Origin: Pseudomonadota bacterium
GTDB lineage: Bacteria; Pseudomonadota; Gammaproteobacteria; Burkholderiales; Burkholderiaceae_C
Reading direction: 5' to 3'
Assembly: GCA_031119395.1 (NCBI GenBank)
Contig: JAVHYA010000025.1
Span: 1 to 62,158, forward strand
Length of the DNA stretch: 62,158 bases
Both the position numbers and the translations under genes were made by a program. Positions within the stretch are counted from its first letter, which is position 1; the number at the start of each line of letters is the position of its first letter. The notes under the pieces are model-generated. The model searched no databases, was not told where the DNA came from, and was given only the letters and a program-made list of their open reading frames with translations. This document shows, piece by piece, positions 23,139 through 35,713 of the stretch.

Positions 23139-25559
23139 ATGAACAGCCCGACCTCTGCCATGAAACGCGTGCTCTGCATCGGCGGCGGGCCCGCCGGCCT
23201 GTACTTCGCCCTGTTGATGAAGGCGCGCCAACCCGCGCTGGAGATCACGGTGGTGGAGCGCAACCGTCCCTTCGACACCTTCGGCTGGGGCGTGGTGCTG
23301 TCGGACCAGACGCTGGACAACCTGCGCGAGGCCGATCCGCCGAGTGCGGCCGAGATCGGCCGCGACTTCCATCACTGGGACGACATCGAGGTCTTCTTCA
23401 AGGGCCGCAGCGTGCGCTCGGGCGGCCACGGCTTCTCGGGCATCGGCCGCAAGCGGCTGCTCAACATCCTGCAGGAACGCTGCCTGGCCCTGGGTGTGAA
23501 ACTCGTCTTCGAGCGCGACGTGACCGACGACCAGGCACTGGCACGCGAGTACGGCGCCGACCTGGTGATTGCCAGCGACGGCCTGAACAGCCGCATCCGC
23601 CAGCGCTATGCCGAGGCCTTCCAGCCCGACATCGACACCCGCCTGTGCCGCTTCGTGTGGCTGGGCACGAAGAAGCGCTTCGACGCCTTCACCTTCGCCT
23701 TCGAGAAGACCGAGCACGGCTGGTTCCAGGCGCATGCCTACCAGTTCGATGCCGACACCTCCACCTTCATCGTCGAGACGCCGGAGGACGTGTGGCGCGC
23801 GCACGGCCTCGACCGCATGGAGCAGCCCGAGGCCGTGGCCTTCTGCGAGAAGCTCTTCGCGAAGTACCTCGATGGCCATGCGCTGATCAGCAACGCGGCG
23901 CACCTGCGCGGCTCGGCGATCTGGATCCGCTTCCCGCGCGTGGTGTGTGGCCGCTGGACCCACCGCATCGACGTCGACGGCCGGGCGGTGCCGGTGGTGC
24001 TGATGGGCGACGCGGCCCACACGGCGCACTTCTCCATCGGCTCGGGCACCAAGCTCGCCCTCGAGGACGCGATCGACCTCGCGCGCGAGTTCGACCGCGA
24101 CGAAGCGCTGGACGAGGTGCTGCAGGCCTACGAGGCGCGCCGCAGCGTGGAGGTGCTCAAGATCCAGAACGCCGCGCGCAACAGCACCGAGTGGTTCGAG
24201 AACGTGCAGCGCTACAGCGGCATGGAGATCGAGCAGTTCGCGTACTCGCTGCTCACGCGCAGCCAGCGCATCAGCCACGAGAACCTCCGCCTGCGCGACG
24301 CGGCCTGGCTCGGCCAGTACGAGTCCTGGCTGAACGCGCAGGGGCCCTCCCCCTTCCAGGGAGGGAGTGGGCGCATGCCCGCCGCAGGGAGCGCCGGCAG
24401 GCGGCTGCCGATGCTGATGCCCTTGAAGGTGCGCGAGCTGACGCTGAAGAACCGCATCGTCGTCTCACCCATGGCCACCTACAGCGCCATCGACGGCGTG
24501 CCGCAGGACTTCCACCTCGTGCACCTGGGTGCCCGTGCGCTGGGCGGCGCCGCCCTGGTCTTCGTCGAGATGACGAGCCCGACGCCCGAGGGCCGCATCA
24601 CGCCCGGCTGCCCGGGGCTCTACAACGACGCGCAGGCTTCGGCGTTCCGGCGCATCGTCGACTTCGTCCACACCCAGACCAGCGCATGCATCGGCCTGCA
24701 GCTGGGGCACAGCGGCCCCAAGGGCTCGACGCGCGTGGGCTGGGAGGGCACCGACGAGCCGCTGCCCGAGGGCAACTGGCCGTTGCTGGCCGCCAGCGCC
24801 CTCGCCTACGGCGAGCACAACCAGGTGCCCACGGCCATCGGCCGCGCGCAGATGGACTCGTTGCGCGACCAGTTCGTCGCCTCCACGCGCCGCGCGGCCG
24901 AGCTGGGCTTCGACTGGCTCGAACTGCACTGCGCGCACGGCTACCTGCTGGCGTCCTTCCTGAGTCCGCTGACCAACCAGCGCACCGACGAATTCGGCGG
25001 CAGCCTGGAGAACCGCTGCCGCTACCCGCTCGAGGTGTTCACCGCCATGCGCGCCGCCTGGCCGGCCGGGCGGCCCATGAGCGTGCGCATCTCGGCGCAC
25101 GACTGGGCGCCGGGCGGCAACACGCCCGACGACGCGGTGACGATGGCGCGCCTGTTCAAGGACGCGGGCTGCGACTTCATCGACGTCTCCTCCGGCCAGA
25201 CCACGCGCGATGCACGGCCGGTGTACGGCCGCATGTATCAGACGCCTTTTGCCGACCGCATCCGCAACGAGGTCGCCATCGGCGCCATCGCCGTGGGCGC
25301 CATCACCGACGCCGACCAGGCCAACAGCATCATCGCCGCCGGCCGCGCCGACCTGTGCGCCGTGGCGCGGCCGCACCTCGCGGACCCCGCCTGGACGCTG
25401 CACCAGGCGGCACAGCTGGAGAGCCGCGACGTCGACTGGCCGGTGCAGTACCTGGCGGGACGCGACCAGATGTACCGTGAGATTTCCAAGCAGAAAGTGG
25501 CTGCAGCGCCCGCCGGTGGTGCGCAGGCAGCTACTGGAAAGATAGCAAACGAGGAGTAG
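23139..25559 (+). CDS. 2-aminobenzoyl-CoA monooxygenase/reductase (ACMR type)
   Basis: 806 aa fusion. Residues about 8-400 form an FAD monooxygenase of the salicylate/salicylyl-CoA hydroxylase type ([36 protein letters not shown]). Residues about 425-785 form an old-yellow-enzyme flavin reductase ([40 protein letters not shown]). This architecture is known for 2-aminobenzoyl-CoA monooxygenase/reductase, which hydroxylates and dearomatises the CoA-activated ring; single-domain salicylyl-CoA 5-hydroxylase is the alternative. The following aryl-CoA ligase and beta-oxidation genes fit. An internal ATG at 23160 (MKRVLCIGG) may be the true start. The interdomain linker holds a hairpin element and the last about 20 residues come from a dispersed repeat. 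Confidence 0.87.
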   Translation: MNSPTSAMKRVLCIGGGPAGLYFALLMKARQPALEITVVERNRPFDTFGWGVVLSDQTLDNLREADPPSAAEIGRDFHHWDDIEVFFKGRSVRSGGHGFSGIGRKRLLNILQERCLALGVKLVFERDVTDDQALAREYGADLVIASDGLNSRIRQRYAEAFQPDIDTRLCRFVWLGTKKRFDAFTFAFEKTEHGWFQAHAYQFDADTSTFIVETPEDVWRAHGLDRMEQPEAVAFCEKLFAKYLDGHALISNAAHLRGSAIWIRFPRVVCGRWTHRIDVDGRAVPVVLMGDAAHTAHFSIGSGTKLALEDAIDLAREFDRDEALDEVLQAYEARRSVEVLKIQNAARNSTEWFENVQRYSGMEIEQFAYSLLTRSQRISHENLRLRDAAWLGQYESWLNAQGPSPFQGGSGRMPAAGSAGRRLPMLMPLKVRELTLKNRIVVSPMATYSAIDGVPQDFHLVHLGARALGGAALVFVEMTSPTPEGRITPGCPGLYNDAQASAFRRIVDFVHTQTSACIGLQLGHSGPKGSTRVGWEGTDEPLPEGNWPLLAASALAYGEHNQVPTAIGRAQMDSLRDQFVASTRRAAELGFDWLELHCAHGYLLASFLSPLTNQRTDEFGGSLENRCRYPLEVFTAMRAAWPAGRPMSVRISAHDWAPGGNTPDDAVTMARLFKDAGCDFIDVSSGQTTRDARPVYGRMYQTPFADRIRNEVAIGAIAVGAITDADQANSIIAAGRADLCAVARPHLADPAWTLHQAAQLESRDVDWPVQYLAGRDQMYREISKQKVAAAPAGGAQAATGKIANEE
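24345..24365. repeat. Short hairpin element encoding the interdomain linker
   Basis: CCCTCCC-CCTTCCA-GGGAGGG, a seven-bp perfect stem, lies exactly between the monooxygenase and reductase domains and is translated as part of [18 protein letters not shown]. The composition differs from both domains. It looks like a small intergenic-type palindrome that entered the coding frame. Confidence 0.5.
25494..25550 (-). repeat. Dispersed GATAGC repeat forming the 3' end of the ACMR gene
   Basis: On the minus strand it reads TTTGCTATC then AGTAGCTGC and CGGCGGGCGCTGCAGCC, matching in order the copies at 60790 and 53221. Here it encodes most of the last 20 residues ([18 protein letters not shown]) of the monooxygenase/reductase. 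Confidence 0.6.
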
Positions 25560-25605
25560 CAACCGCCATGCGAACCCTGTCCCTTTTCCGTGGAGCGCGC
25601 CGCTG

Positions 25606-26115
25606 ATGGACCTCGAAGCCCGCGCCCACAGCGAACACCCCGAGGCGCTGCGCCTGTGGCTGCGCCTGCTGACCTGCACGCAGCTGATCGAGAAGCAGGT
25701 GCGCGGCGCCCTGCGCGAGCGCTTCGACACGACGCTGCCGCGCTTCGATCTGATGTCGCAGCTCGAGCGCGCGCCCGAGGGCATGAAGATGAGCGAGCTC
25801 TCGCGCCGCATGATGGTGACCGGCGGCAACGTCACCGGCATCACCGACCAGCTCGTGACCGAGGGCCTGGTCGAGCGCGTCGACGTCGAGGGCGACCGCC
25901 GCGCCTGGCGCGTGCGGCTCACCGCCCGGGGCCGCAAGGCCTTCCAGGAAATGGCGCAGCAGCACGAGGGCTGGATCGTCGACGCCTTCGCCGCATTGAG
26001 CGAGCGCGAGATCGCCCAGCTCCACAAGCTGCTCGGCAAGGTCAAGGCCGATGTCCAGCGTCGACAGCAACCCGCATCCACCCCCGGCCAGCAGGCCACC
26101 CCGGAGACCGCATGA
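25606..26115 (+). CDS. MarR-family regulator of the 2-aminobenzoate operon
   Basis: 169 aa. MarR fold: [20 protein letters not shown], then [18 protein letters not shown] (recognition helix), wing [15 protein letters not shown]. Located inside the operon it probably controls: 47 nt after ACMR and overlapping the crotonase gene by ATGA. Likely binds the palindrome over the promoter at 23103-23133 and releases it when an aryl-CoA or aminobenzoyl ligand is present (inference from related aryl-CoA-responsive MarR proteins). Confidence 0.92.
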   Translation: MDLEARAHSEHPEALRLWLRLLTCTQLIEKQVRGALRERFDTTLPRFDLMSQLERAPEGMKMSELSRRMMVTGGNVTGITDQLVTEGLVERVDVEGDRRAWRVRLTARGRKAFQEMAQQHEGWIVDAFAALSEREIAQLHKLLGKVKADVQRRQQPASTPGQQATPETA

Positions 26116-26966
26116 AGCACTACATCGGCGCAGGCAATCCCATGCGCGCGCAGTTCGAGGCCAAGGCGCCCTACGTGGCCAGGCATTTCGCCTGGCATTT
26201 CGAAGACGGCGTGGGCACCGTCACGCTCAACCGGCCCGAGCGCAAGAACCCGCTGACCTTCGACTCGTACGCGGAGCTGCGCGACCTGTTCCGCGCCCTG
26301 GTCTACGCCACCGACGTCAAGGCGATCGTGGTCACCGGCGCGGGCGGCAACTTCTGCTCCGGCGGCGATGTGCACGAGATCATCGGCCCGCTCACCCAGA
26401 TGCGCATGCCCGAGCTGCTGGAGTTCACGCGCATGACGGGCGACCTGGTGAAGGCCATTCGCCAGTGCCCGCAGCCGATCGTCGGCGCGATCGACGGCGT
26501 GTGTGCCGGAGCGGGCGCGATGATCGCCCTCGCCTGCGACCTGCGCTACGGCACGCCGGCGACGAAGACCGCCTTCCTCTTCACCCGCGTGGGCCTCGCG
26601 GGCGCCGACATGGGCGCCTGCGCGCTGCTGCCGCGCGTGATCGGCCAGGGCCGGGCATCGGAGCTGCTCTTCACCGGCCGCGCCATGAAGGCCGACGAAG
26701 GCCTGGCCTGGGGCTTCTTCAATGCGCTGCACGAGAGCGGCGCACTGCTCGAGGCCGCCACGGCGATGGCGCGCGAGCTGGCACGCGGCCCGACCTTCGC
26801 GCACGGCATGACCAAGACCATGCTGTCGCAGGAATGGGCCATGACCATCGAGCAGGCCATCGAGGCCGAAGCCCAGGCGCAGGCCATCTGCATGCAGACC
26901 GAGGACTTCCGTCGCGCCTACGAGGCCTTCTCGGCCAAGCGACAGCCCGAGTTCGGCGGCGACTGA
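26112..26966 (+). CDS. Crotonase (enoyl-CoA hydratase/isomerase) family protein
   Basis: 284 aa. Crotonase core: [18 protein letters not shown], oxyanion-hole segments [16 protein letters not shown] and [17 protein letters not shown], and [18 protein letters not shown]. By eye the two Glu of true enoyl-CoA hydratases are absent (Met and Arg at those places), whereas the Asp in GADMGA aligns with a catalytic Asp of dienoyl-CoA isomerase-like members. It may therefore be an isomerase or hydrolase working on the dearomatised CoA ester. Overlaps the MarR gene by ATGA. Confidence 0.9.
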   Translation: MKHYIGAGNPMRAQFEAKAPYVARHFAWHFEDGVGTVTLNRPERKNPLTFDSYAELRDLFRALVYATDVKAIVVTGAGGNFCSGGDVHEIIGPLTQMRMPELLEFTRMTGDLVKAIRQCPQPIVGAIDGVCAGAGAMIALACDLRYGTPATKTAFLFTRVGLAGADMGACALLPRVIGQGRASELLFTGRAMKADEGLAWGFFNALHESGALLEAATAMARELARGPTFAHGMTKTMLSQEWAMTIEQAIEAEAQAQAICMQTEDFRRAYEAFSAKRQPEFGGD

Positions 26967-27034
26967 GCCATGCACGCCGCACCGCGCCGTCCCCACACCC
27001 TGCGCACCGCCACCTGCCGCACGGAGGTTTTCCG

Positions 27035-28239
<1,205 letters not shown>

Positions 28240-28243
<4 letters not shown>

Positions 28244-29886
28244 GCCATCCGAGCGCACAGACCGACCGCTTCGTGCACGACCGGCTGCCGCCGCCGGAGC
28301 AGTTGCCGATCTTCCGCTACGACCTGCCGGAACTGCAGCTGCCCGACCAGCTCAACCTGGTGGAAGAGCTGCTGGACAAGGCAGTGAGCGCGAAGGGCTG
28401 GGGCGAGCGGCCGATGCTGCGCGAGGCAGGCCGCACCTGGACCTACCGCGACGCCGCGGCCGAGGTCAGCCGCATCGCGCAGGTGCTGACCGGCGACCTG
28501 GGCCTGGTGCCGGGCAACCGCGTGCTGCTGCGCGGGGGCAACTCGGCGTCGATGGCGCTGGCCTGGCTGGCGGTGGTGAAGGCCGGGCTGATCGCGGTCG
28601 CGACGATGCCGCTGCTGCGTGCCAAGGAACTGGGCGACATCATCGAGAAGTCGCAGCCCACCGTCGCGCTGTGCGACGCGCGGCTGCTGGACGAGCTGCT
28701 GGCCGCCCAGAAGGCGCACCCGGTGCTGTCGCGCGTCGTCGCCTTCCATGCGCCCGACGCGGCCGATTCGCTCGAGGCGATGGCGCGGGGCAAGCCCGAC
28801 CACGTGCCGGCCTGCCCCACCGCGGCCGACGACATCGCGCTGCTGGCCTTCACCTCGGGCACCACGGGCAAGCCCAAGGCGCCCGTGACGACGCACCGCG
28901 ACGTGCTGGCCATGTGCCAGACCTGGCCGCGCCACATCCTCAAGGCCACGCCCGACGACATCGTCATCGGGTCGCCGCCGCTGGCCTTCACCTTCGGGCT
29001 GGGCGGGCTGCTGATCTTCCCGATGTGGGCCGGTGCCTCGGTGTACTTCCACGACCGGGGCTACACGCCCGAGTCGATGGTGCAGGCGATTCGCGAGGTG
29101 GGGGCCACGATCAGCTACACGGCGCCGACCTTCTACCGCCAGATGGCGCCGATCGCGCAACGGCTGGGCCTGCCCAGCCTGCGCATCAGCGTGAGTGCCG
29201 GCGAGGCGCTGCCCGATGCCACGCGGCAGCTGTGGAAGGAGGCGACCGGCATCGAGATGCTCGACGGCATCGGCGGCACGGAGGTCTTCCACATCTACAT
29301 CTCGGCCGCCGGCGACGAGGTCCGGCGCGGCGCGGTCGGCAAGGCCGTGCCGGGCTTCACTGCGCGGGTGGTCGACGACGCGGGCCGCGAGGTGCCGCAC
29401 GGCACGGTCGGCAAGCTCGCGATCATCGGGCCGGTCGGCTGCCGCTACCTCGACGATCCGCGGCAGGCGAATTACGTGAAGAACGGCTGGAACTACCCCG
29501 GCGACGCCTTCGTGCAGGACGCCGACGGCTACTTCTTCTACCAGTCGCGTGCCGACGACATGATCATCAGCGCGGGCTACAACATCGGCGGCCCCGAGGT
29601 CGAGGATGCGCTGCTGCAGCACCCCGCCGTGGCCGAATGCGCCGTCGTCGGCAAGCCGGACGACGAGCGCGGGATGGTGGTGAAGGCCTTCTGCGTGCTC
29701 AGGCCCGGGCAGCTGGGCGACGAGACGCTGGTCAAGGCGCTCCAGGACCACGTCAAGGCCACCATCGCCCCTTACAAGTACCCACGGGAGGTGGCCTTCG
29801 TGGCGGCGCTCCCGCGCACCGAGACGGGCAAGCTGCAGCGCTTCAAGCTGCGCCAGCTCGGCGACACACCGACGACAACACCATGA
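28240..29886 (+). CDS. Aryl-CoA ligase, probably 2-aminobenzoate-CoA ligase
   Basis: 548 aa of the benzoate-CoA ligase branch of adenylate-forming enzymes; makes the aryl-CoA from acid, ATP and CoA, the first pathway step. Seen: the phosphate loop [71 protein letters not shown] and the catalytic Lys near [14 protein letters not shown]. The N-terminus [19 protein letters not shown] is shared with benzoate and 2-aminobenzoate ligases. Specificity for 2-aminobenzoate is inferred from the adjacent ACMR gene. ATGA overlaps on both sides. Confidence 0.88.
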
Positions 29887-30281
29887 TGAACCGACTTCTC
29901 CAACCGCCCGGCTGGGCAACCCCCAAGGGCTACGCCAACGGCGTGGCCGCCCGCGGCACGATGATCTTCGTCGGCGGCCAGATCGGCTGGAACGCCGAAC
30001 AGCAGTTCGAGAGCGACGACTTCATCGCCCAGACCGCGCAGGCCCTGCGCAACATCGCCGCGGTGCTGAAGGAAGGCGGCGCCGCCCCGGAGCACATGGT
30101 GCGCATGACCTGGTACGTGACGGACCGCGACGAGTACGTGCGGCGCCTGTCGGAACTGGGGCCGGTGTATCGCGAGGTGATGGGGCGCAACTTCCCGGCC
30201 ATGACCTGCGTGCAGGTGGCTGCGCTGGTCGAGACCCGCGCCAAGATCGAGATCGAGGTGACGGCAGTCGTGCCCGACTGA
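29883..30281 (+). CDS. Rid-family (YjgF/UK114) protein, atypical
   Basis: 132 aa, the trimeric Rid fold: GTMIFVGGQIGWNAEQQ, QTAQALRNIAAVLKEGGA, MTWYVTDRDEYVRR and CVQVAALVETRAKIEIEVTAV. RidA enzymes hydrolyse enamines/imines using an Arg that comes just before SCVEV; here the place reads NFPAMTCVQV, so that Arg appears replaced by Met. It is therefore a Rid relative of uncertain activity. As last gene of the aminobenzoate operon it could act on the enamine product of ACMR or its hydrolysis products. Confidence 0.88.
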   Translation: MMNRLLQPPGWATPKGYANGVAARGTMIFVGGQIGWNAEQQFESDDFIAQTAQALRNIAAVLKEGGAAPEHMVRMTWYVTDRDEYVRRLSELGPVYREVMGRNFPAMTCVQVAALVETRAKIEIEVTAVVPD

Positions 30282-30400
30282 CGACGCCGCTGCGGCGGGC
30301 CGCAAGGCGCGCGCGAGCGCGCCCGCCCGGCCCTGACGCCCCTCGCACCGGCGGGCCCACCACAGCCCGATAAAGCGTGAGATCTGGAAGTGCCCGGACA

Positions 30401-30429
30401 AAAGAAAAGGCCCTCTTTCGAGGGCCTTT
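30401..30429 (-). terminator. Intrinsic terminator at the end of the ribosomal operon and tRNA
   Basis: AAAGGCCCT-CTTTCG-AGGGCCTTT (30406-30429), a nine-bp perfect stem. Read on the minus strand the stem is followed by a T-rich run (TTCTTTTG), so it ends minus-strand transcripts that come through rplQ and tRNA-fMet. The plus-strand side has no T-run and offers little termination for the Rid gene. The rest of 30282-30443 holds nothing else I recognise. Confidence 0.85.
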
Positions 30430-30443
30430 GAACTTCTGGAATT

Positions 30444-30520
<77 letters not shown>

Positions 30521-30539
30521 TCAGAAGAGAAAGTATAGC

Positions 30540-30938
30540 TTATTCTGCGTCGCTCTGCTCGTCGGCGGCGTCAGAAATTTCAGGACGGTCCACCAGTTCG
30601 ACGAGGGCCATGGGCGCGTTGTCGCCGACGCGGAAGCCCATCTTCAGGATGCGGGTGTAGCCGCCCGGACGCGTCTGGTAACGCGGGCCGAGTTCGTTGA
30701 AGAGCTTCACGACGCTGTCGCGGTCGCGCAGGCGGTCGAAGGCCAGGCGCTTGTTGGCGACGGTGGGGTTCTTGGCCAGCGTGATCATCGGTTCGACGAC
30801 GCGGCGCAGTTCCTTGGCCTTGGGGACCGTGGTCTTGATGGCCTCGTGCTCGATGAGCGAGTTCATCATGTTGCGCAGCATCGCCAGGCGGTGCGAGCTG
30901 GTGCGGTTGAGTTTGCGGAGTCCGAGTCCGTGACGCAT
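30540..30938 (-). CDS. rplQ: 50S ribosomal protein L17
   Basis: 132 aa. Begins [20 protein letters not shown], the L17 signature; contains [16 protein letters not shown] and ends with a short acidic tail typical of betaproteobacteria. L17 binds 23S rRNA near the exit tunnel. Last protein gene of the alpha operon, 57 nt after rpoA. Confidence 0.98.
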   Translation of the reverse strand: MRHGLGLRKLNRTSSHRLAMLRNMMNSLIEHEAIKTTVPKAKELRRVVEPMITLAKNPTVANKRLAFDRLRDRDSVVKLFNELGPRYQTRPGGYTRILKMGFRVGDNAPMALVELVDRPEISDAADEQSDAE

Positions 30939-30995
30939 GGTGATTCCTTTGACTTTGTTGTCAGGGCAGCCGTATCAGGTACTGCCCCGTGCGGT

Positions 30996-31985
30996 TTAAC
31001 GCTTGTCGAGGCCGGCCGGCGGCCAGCTTTCGAGCTTCATGCCCAAGGTGAGGCCGCGCGAGGCGAGCACTTCCTTGATTTCGTTGAGCGACTTGCGGCC
31101 CAGGTTCGGGGTCTTCAGCAGCTCGTTCTCGGTGCGCTGGATCAGGTCACCGATGTAGTAGATGTTCTCGGCCTTCAGGCAGTTGGCCGAACGCACGGTG
31201 AGCTCCAGCTCGTCCACGGGACGCAGCAGGATCGGATCGAACTGCTGGGCGCTGCGCGGCGCGGGCGCGTCGAACGCGGCGAGTTCGCCACCCTCGAGCT
31301 GCGCGAACACGGCGAGCTGTTCAACCAGGATCTTGGCCGAGGCGCGCACCGCGTCCTCGGCGGTGATCGCACCGTTGGTCTCGATCTCGACCAGCAGCTT
31401 GTCCAGGTCGGTGCGCTGCTCGACGCGGGCGCTCTCGACGGTGTAGCTCACGCGCTTGACGGGCGAGAACGAGGCATCGAGGACGATGCGGCCGATCGAC
31501 TTGGTCGGCTCGTCGGCGTAGCGACGCATCGTGCCGGGCACGTAGCCGCGGCCCTTCTCGACCTTGATCTGCATGTCCAGCTTGCCGCCTTGCGACAGGT
31601 GGGCGATGACGTGCTCGGGGTTGATGATCTCGACGTCGTGCGGCGTCTGGATGTCGGCGGCCGTGACCGGGCCTTCACCGTCCTTGCGCAGCGACAGCGT
31701 CACTTCGTCGCGGTTGTGCAGCTTGAACACCACGCCCTTGAGGTTGAGCAGGATGTTGACGACGTCTTCCTGCACCCCGTCGATGGAGGAGTACTCGTGC
31801 AGAACGCCGGCGATGGTCACTTCGGTGGCTGCATAGCCGACCATCGACGACAGCAGCACGCGGCGCAGCGCGTTGCCGAGCGTGTGGCCGTAGCCGCGCT
31901 CGAAAGGCTCGAGCGTCACCTTGGCCTTGTTGGTGGCCAGTTGCTCGACCTGGATGGTCTTGGGTTTCAGCAGGGTGGTTTGCAT
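30996..31985 (-). CDS. rpoA: DNA-directed RNA polymerase alpha subunit
   Basis: 329 aa, normal length. The N-terminal assembly domain includes [20 protein letters not shown]; a linker near residues 235-250 leads to the C-terminal domain with [17 protein letters not shown], which carries the Arg and Asn that contact UP-element DNA, and [16 protein letters not shown]. Alpha nucleates core assembly and receives activators. It follows rpsD after 137 nt; that gap contains a CCCTGGA-TGCC-TCCAGGG hairpin (32044-32061). Confidence 0.99.
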   Translation of the reverse strand: MQTTLLKPKTIQVEQLATNKAKVTLEPFERGYGHTLGNALRRVLLSSMVGYAATEVTIAGVLHEYSSIDGVQEDVVNILLNLKGVVFKLHNRDEVTLSLRKDGEGPVTAADIQTPHDVEIINPEHVIAHLSQGGKLDMQIKVEKGRGYVPGTMRRYADEPTKSIGRIVLDASFSPVKRVSYTVESARVEQRTDLDKLLVEIETNGAITAEDAVRASAKILVEQLAVFAQLEGGELAAFDAPAPRSAQQFDPILLRPVDELELTVRSANCLKAENIYYIGDLIQRTENELLKTPNLGRKSLNEIKEVLASRGLTLGMKLESWPPAGLDKR

Positions 31986-32122
31986 GCAGACTTCCTCTCA
32001 ATACCCCCGGCTCGTTACACCGGTAAGGCTGGTGAAGCGCCCGCCCTGGATGCCTCCAGGGGGGAACAAAAACTTCAAGGACGAAGCAGCGCAGCCGCCT
32101 CGTTTTCTCCTCATGTGCTCGC

Positions 32123-32746
32123 TTAGCGCGAGTACAGTTCCACGATCAGCGATTCGTTGATGTCCGCGCCGAATTCGTCGCGGTCCGGCACCTTCTTGAA
32201 GGTGCCTTCGGCCTTGTCGATGTTGACTTCGACCCAGGCCGGGATGCCGACCTGCTGCGCCAGCTGCAGGGCCTCGACGATGCGGTTCTGCTTCTTCGAC
32301 TTGTCGCGCACGGCCACGACGTCGCCGGTCTTGACCATGTACGACGGGATGTTGACCGACTGGCCGTTCACCGTGATCGCCTTGTGCGACACCAGCTGGC
32401 GCGCTTCGGCACGGGTCGAGCCGAAGCCCATGCGGTAGACGACGTTGTCCAGGCGCGATTCGAGGATGAACAGCAGGTTGGCGCCGGTGTTGCCACGGCG
32501 GCGATCGGCTTCTTCGAAGTAGCGGCGGAACTGCTTCTCGAGCACGCCGTACATGCGCTTGACCTTCTGCTTCTCGCGCAGCTGCAGGCCGAAGTCGGAG
32601 GTACGCTGGCCCGAGGTGCGGCCGTGCTGGCCGGGCTTGGAATCGAACTTGGCCTTGTCCGCGATCGAGCGGCGGGCGCTCTTCAGGAACAGGTCGGTGC
32701 CTTCACGGCGGGAAAGTTTGGCCTTGGGGCCGAGGTAACGTGCCAC
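32123..32746 (-). CDS. rpsD: 30S ribosomal protein S4
   Basis: 207 aa. Starts [20 protein letters not shown], with an S4 RNA-binding domain near residues 95-160 ([20 protein letters not shown]). No zinc cysteines in the N-terminus (C-minus form). S4 nucleates 30S assembly and in enterobacteria represses the alpha operon; a 131-nt gap before it (32747-32877) includes a GCCATC/GATGGC inverted repeat that could be structural. Confidence 0.98.
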   Translation of the reverse strand: MARYLGPKAKLSRREGTDLFLKSARRSIADKAKFDSKPGQHGRTSGQRTSDFGLQLREKQKVKRMYGVLEKQFRRYFEEADRRRGNTGANLLFILESRLDNVVYRMGFGSTRAEARQLVSHKAITVNGQSVNIPSYMVKTGDVVAVRDKSKKQNRIVEALQLAQQVGIPAWVEVNIDKAEGTFKKVPDRDEFGADINESLIVELYSR

Positions 32747-32877
32747 GGTGTTTTCCTTGGTGTCATCTGCCGCAGTCGCCTGCGGGAGCCATCAGTCGTT
32801 CGGTCGATGGCGGTGGGCTTGGATAAAAGCAAAATGCGCAGCCACCCGAAGGCGGACTGCGCCAGTCGCCGACGCCT

Positions 32878-33282
32878 TTAGATGCGGCGGCGCTTCTGCG
32901 GACGGCAGCCGTTGTGCGGCACGGGCGTCACGTCGGAAATGGACGTGATGCGGATGCCGAGCGCGGCCAGCGCGCGCACCGACGACTCGCGACCCGGGCC
33001 GGGGCCCTTGATCTCGACGTCGAGGTTCTTGATGCCTTGTTCCACCGCAGCACGGCCGGCGACTTCCGACGCCACCTGGGCGGCGAAGGGGGTCGACTTG
33101 CGCGAGCCCTTGAAGCCCTGGCCGCCCGACGACGCCCACGACAGGGCGTTGCCCTGGCGGTCGGTGATCGTGATGATGGTGTTGTTGAACGAGGCGTGCA
33201 CGTGCGCGATCCCGTCCGCAACGTTCTTGCGGACCTTCTTGCGAACGCGTTGTGCAGCGTTGTTGGCAGGAGCTTTGGCCAT
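32878..33282 (-). CDS. rpsK: 30S ribosomal protein S11
   Basis: 134 aa. Contains [20 protein letters not shown], the platform-protein core [16 protein letters not shown], and the usual end [15 protein letters not shown]. Part of the alpha operon, 12 nt after rpsM. Confidence 0.98.
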   Translation of the reverse strand: MAKAPANNAAQRVRKKVRKNVADGIAHVHASFNNTIITITDRQGNALSWASSGGQGFKGSRKSTPFAAQVASEVAGRAAVEQGIKNLDVEIKGPGPGRESSVRALAALGIRITSISDVTPVPHNGCRPQKRRRI

Positions 33283-33294
33283 GCGGTTCTCTCT

Positions 33295-33660
33295 TTACTT
33301 CTTCAGGGCCTGAGCGGCCTTGCGCGGACCCTTGCGGGTGCGGGCGTTGGTGCGCGTGCGCTGGCCGCGCATCGGCAGGCCGCGGCGATGACGGAAGCCG
33401 CGATAGCAGCCGATGTCCATCAAGCGCTTGATGTTCATCGTCGTCTCGCGACGCAGGTCGCCTTCGATCGTGAACTGGGCGATCTGGTCGCGGATCTTCT
33501 CGAGGTCGGCGTCGGTCAGGTCCTTGACCTTCTTCGCGTAGTCGATGCCGCAGGCTTCGCAGATCTTGCGAGCGCGGGTGCGGCCGATGCCAAAGATCGC
33601 CGTCAGGCCGATCTCGGCGTGCTTGTGCGGCGGAATGTTGATGCCAGCGATACGTGCCAT
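33295..33660 (-). CDS. rpsM: 30S ribosomal protein S13
   Basis: 121 aa. [20 protein letters not shown], helix-hairpin region ICEACGIDY, and the basic C-terminus with [20 protein letters not shown] that reaches tRNA in the ribosome. First gene of the alpha operon in the usual sense, 22 nt after rpmJ. Confidence 0.98.
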   Translation of the reverse strand: MARIAGINIPPHKHAEIGLTAIFGIGRTRARKICEACGIDYAKKVKDLTDADLEKIRDQIAQFTIEGDLRRETTMNIKRLMDIGCYRGFRHRRGLPMRGQRTRTNARTRKGPRKAAQALKK

Positions 33661-33682
33661 GTGCGTCCTCTAGAACTCTCGA

Positions 33683-33796
33683 TCAACCCTGGCGCTGCTT
33701 GTGGCGCGGGTCGGTGCAGATCACGCGCACAACACCCTTGCGGCGGATGATCTTGCAATTGCGGCAGATGGTTTTGACCGAAGCCGAAACTCTCAT
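33683..33796 (-). CDS. rpmJ: 50S ribosomal protein L36
   Basis: 37 aa: [20 protein letters not shown] then [15 protein letters not shown]. The Cys-Cys-Cys-His zinc set (C11, C14, C27, H32) is intact, so this is the zinc-binding form. ATG at 33796. The 117 nt between it and secY hold no gene, so infA, found here in some related genera, is not in this place. Confidence 0.97.
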   Translation of the reverse strand: MRVSASVKTICRNCKIIRRKGVVRVICTDPRHKQRQG

Positions 33797-33913
33797 TTGA
33801 TTTCTCCTGAAACTCTCTCTTGGCGACCTACTTCGCCCGAAACACATGTTGCGCCCGGGCCGAACCACAGGGCGTCGATTCAATGCTGACCTGTCGCTCA
33901 GCGTCCCGCGGAA

Positions 33914-35245
33914 CTAACCGTTCAAGGACGTCTTGAAATTCGCCTTCTTGAGCAACGACTCGTACTGCTGCGACATCAGGTAGTTCTGCACCTGGGCCAT
34001 GAAGTCCATGGTGACGACCACGATGATCATCAGCGACGTGCCGCCGAAATAGAACGGCACGTTGTACTTCAGGATCAGGAACTCGGGCAGCAGGCAGACG
34101 AAGGTGATGTACACCGCGCCGGCCAGCGTGAGCCGAACCAGGATCTTGTCGATGTAGCGGGCCGTCTGGTCGCCGGGACGGATCCCGGGGATGAACGCAC
34201 CGCTCTTCTTCAGGTTGTCGGCAGTCTCGCGGCTGTTGAACACGAGCGCCGTGTAGAAGAAGCAGAAGAACACGATCGCACCCGCGTACAGCAGGGTGTA
34301 GATCGGCTGGCCCGGCGCCAGCGCACCGGCGATGTCCTTGAGCCAGCGCATGCTGTCGCCCGAGCTGAACCAGCCCACGATCGTGGCCGGCAGCAGGATG
34401 ATCGACGACGCGAAGATCGGCGGAATCACCCCGGCCATGTTCAGCTTGAGCGGCAGGTGCGAAGCCTGGCCGCCGTACACCTTGTTGCCCACCTGGCGCC
34501 GCGCATAGTTCACGAGGATCTTGCGTTGGCCACGTTCGACGAACACCACGAACCAGGTCACCAGCGCCACGACCACCACGATGAACAGCGCCACGATCAC
34601 GTTCATCGCGCCGGTCCGCACCAGTTCGAGCAGGCCACCGATGGCGGTGGGCAGGCCCGCGGCAATGCCCGCGAAGATGATGATCGAAATGCCGTTGCCC
34701 AGACCGCGTTCGGTGATCTGCTCGCCCAGCCACATCAGGAACATCGAGCCGGCCGTGAGGCTGACCATGGCCGTGATGCGGAAGCCGAAGCCCGGCGACA
34801 CCACCAGACCGGGCGACGATTCGAGCGCCACTGCGATGCTGAAGGACTGGAACAGCGCCAGGCCCAGTGCGCCGTAACGCGTGTACTGGGTGATCTTGCG
34901 ACGTCCGGCTTCGCCTTCCTTCTTGAGCTGCTCGAACTGCGGCAGCACGTAGGTCATGAGCTGGATGATGATCGACGCCGAGATGTACGGCATGATCCCC
35001 AACGCGAACACGGTGAAGCGCGACAGCGCGCCGCCCGAGAACATGTTGAACAGGCTCAGGATCCCGCCCTGCTGACCCTGGAACAGCTGCGCGAGCTGGT
35101 CCGGGTTGATGCCGGGCACGGGAATGTGTGCGCCGATGCGGTAGACCACGAGCGCGAGCAGCAAGAAGACGAGCCGGCGACGCAGGTCGCCGAACTTGCC
35201 GGTCTTGGCCAGCCCTTGCTGCTTGGTCAGCGCGTTGGTTGCCAC
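33914..35245 (-). CDS. secY: Preprotein translocase subunit SecY
   Basis: 443 aa with ten predicted membrane segments, forming the protein-conducting channel with SecE/SecG. Seen: [20 protein letters not shown] at segment one, the plug region [35 protein letters not shown], and the SecA-facing loops around [19 protein letters not shown]. Last gene of the spc operon, 35 nt after rplO. Confidence 0.99.
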   Translation of the reverse strand: MATNALTKQQGLAKTGKFGDLRRRLVFLLLALVVYRIGAHIPVPGINPDQLAQLFQGQQGGILSLFNMFSGGALSRFTVFALGIMPYISASIIIQLMTYVLPQFEQLKKEGEAGRRKITQYTRYGALGLALFQSFSIAVALESSPGLVVSPGFGFRITAMVSLTAGSMFLMWLGEQITERGLGNGISIIIFAGIAAGLPTAIGGLLELVRTGAMNVIVALFIVVVVALVTWFVVFVERGQRKILVNYARRQVGNKVYGGQASHLPLKLNMAGVIPPIFASSIILLPATIVGWFSSGDSMRWLKDIAGALAPGQPIYTLLYAGAIVFFCFFYTALVFNSRETADNLKKSGAFIPGIRPGDQTARYIDKILVRLTLAGAVYITFVCLLPEFLILKYNVPFYFGGTSLMIIVVVTMDFMAQVQNYLMSQQYESLLKKANFKTSLNG

Positions 35246-35280
35246 GTTCAGGTGCTTCCTATGACGTTGCTGTCAGCCGC

Positions 35281-35712
35281 TCAGGCCACGCTGCCGCCGG
35301 CCGCCTCGATGGCAGCCTTGGCACCTGCGGTGGCACCGATGCCGGTCAGCTTGACCGACTTGGTCAGCTCGCCCGACTTCACGACCTTCACGACCTTGGC
35401 CAGCTGGCCGACCAGGCCGGCTTGCTTCAGCGCGAGCACGTCGACTTCGGCCAGGCCCAGCTTTTCCAGCGAGGCCAGCGTCACTTCGGCGTTGTACTTC
35501 AGCGACTGCGACTTGAAGCCACGCTTGGGCAGGCGGCGCTGCAGCGGCATCTGGCCGCCTTCGAAGCCCACCTTGTGGAAGCCACCGGCGCGCGACTTCT
35601 GACCCTTGTGACCGCGACCTGCGGTCTTGCCCAGGCCGGAGCCGATGCCGCGACCGACGCGGCGCTTGGCGTGCTTGGCGCCCGCTGCGGGCTTGATGCC
35701 ATTGAGTTCCAT
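35281..35712 (-). CDS. rplO: 50S ribosomal protein L15
   Basis: 143 aa. [20 protein letters not shown] with the Gly/Lys/Arg-rich extended N-terminus ([20 protein letters not shown]) followed by the globular L18e/L15 domain. One nt after the rpmD stop. Confidence 0.98.
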   Translation of the reverse strand: MELNGIKPAAGAKHAKRRVGRGIGSGLGKTAGRGHKGQKSRAGGFHKVGFEGGQMPLQRRLPKRGFKSQSLKYNAEVTLASLEKLGLAEVDVLALKQAGLVGQLAKVVKVVKSGELTKSVKLTGIGATAGAKAAIEAAGGSVA

Positions 35713-35713
35713 G

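Noticed and set aside
33797-33913. Missing infA between secY and rpmJ as an anomaly
   Set aside because: The gene is absent from this place in many proteobacteria, including E. coli, and is normally elsewhere, so this alone is not unusual.
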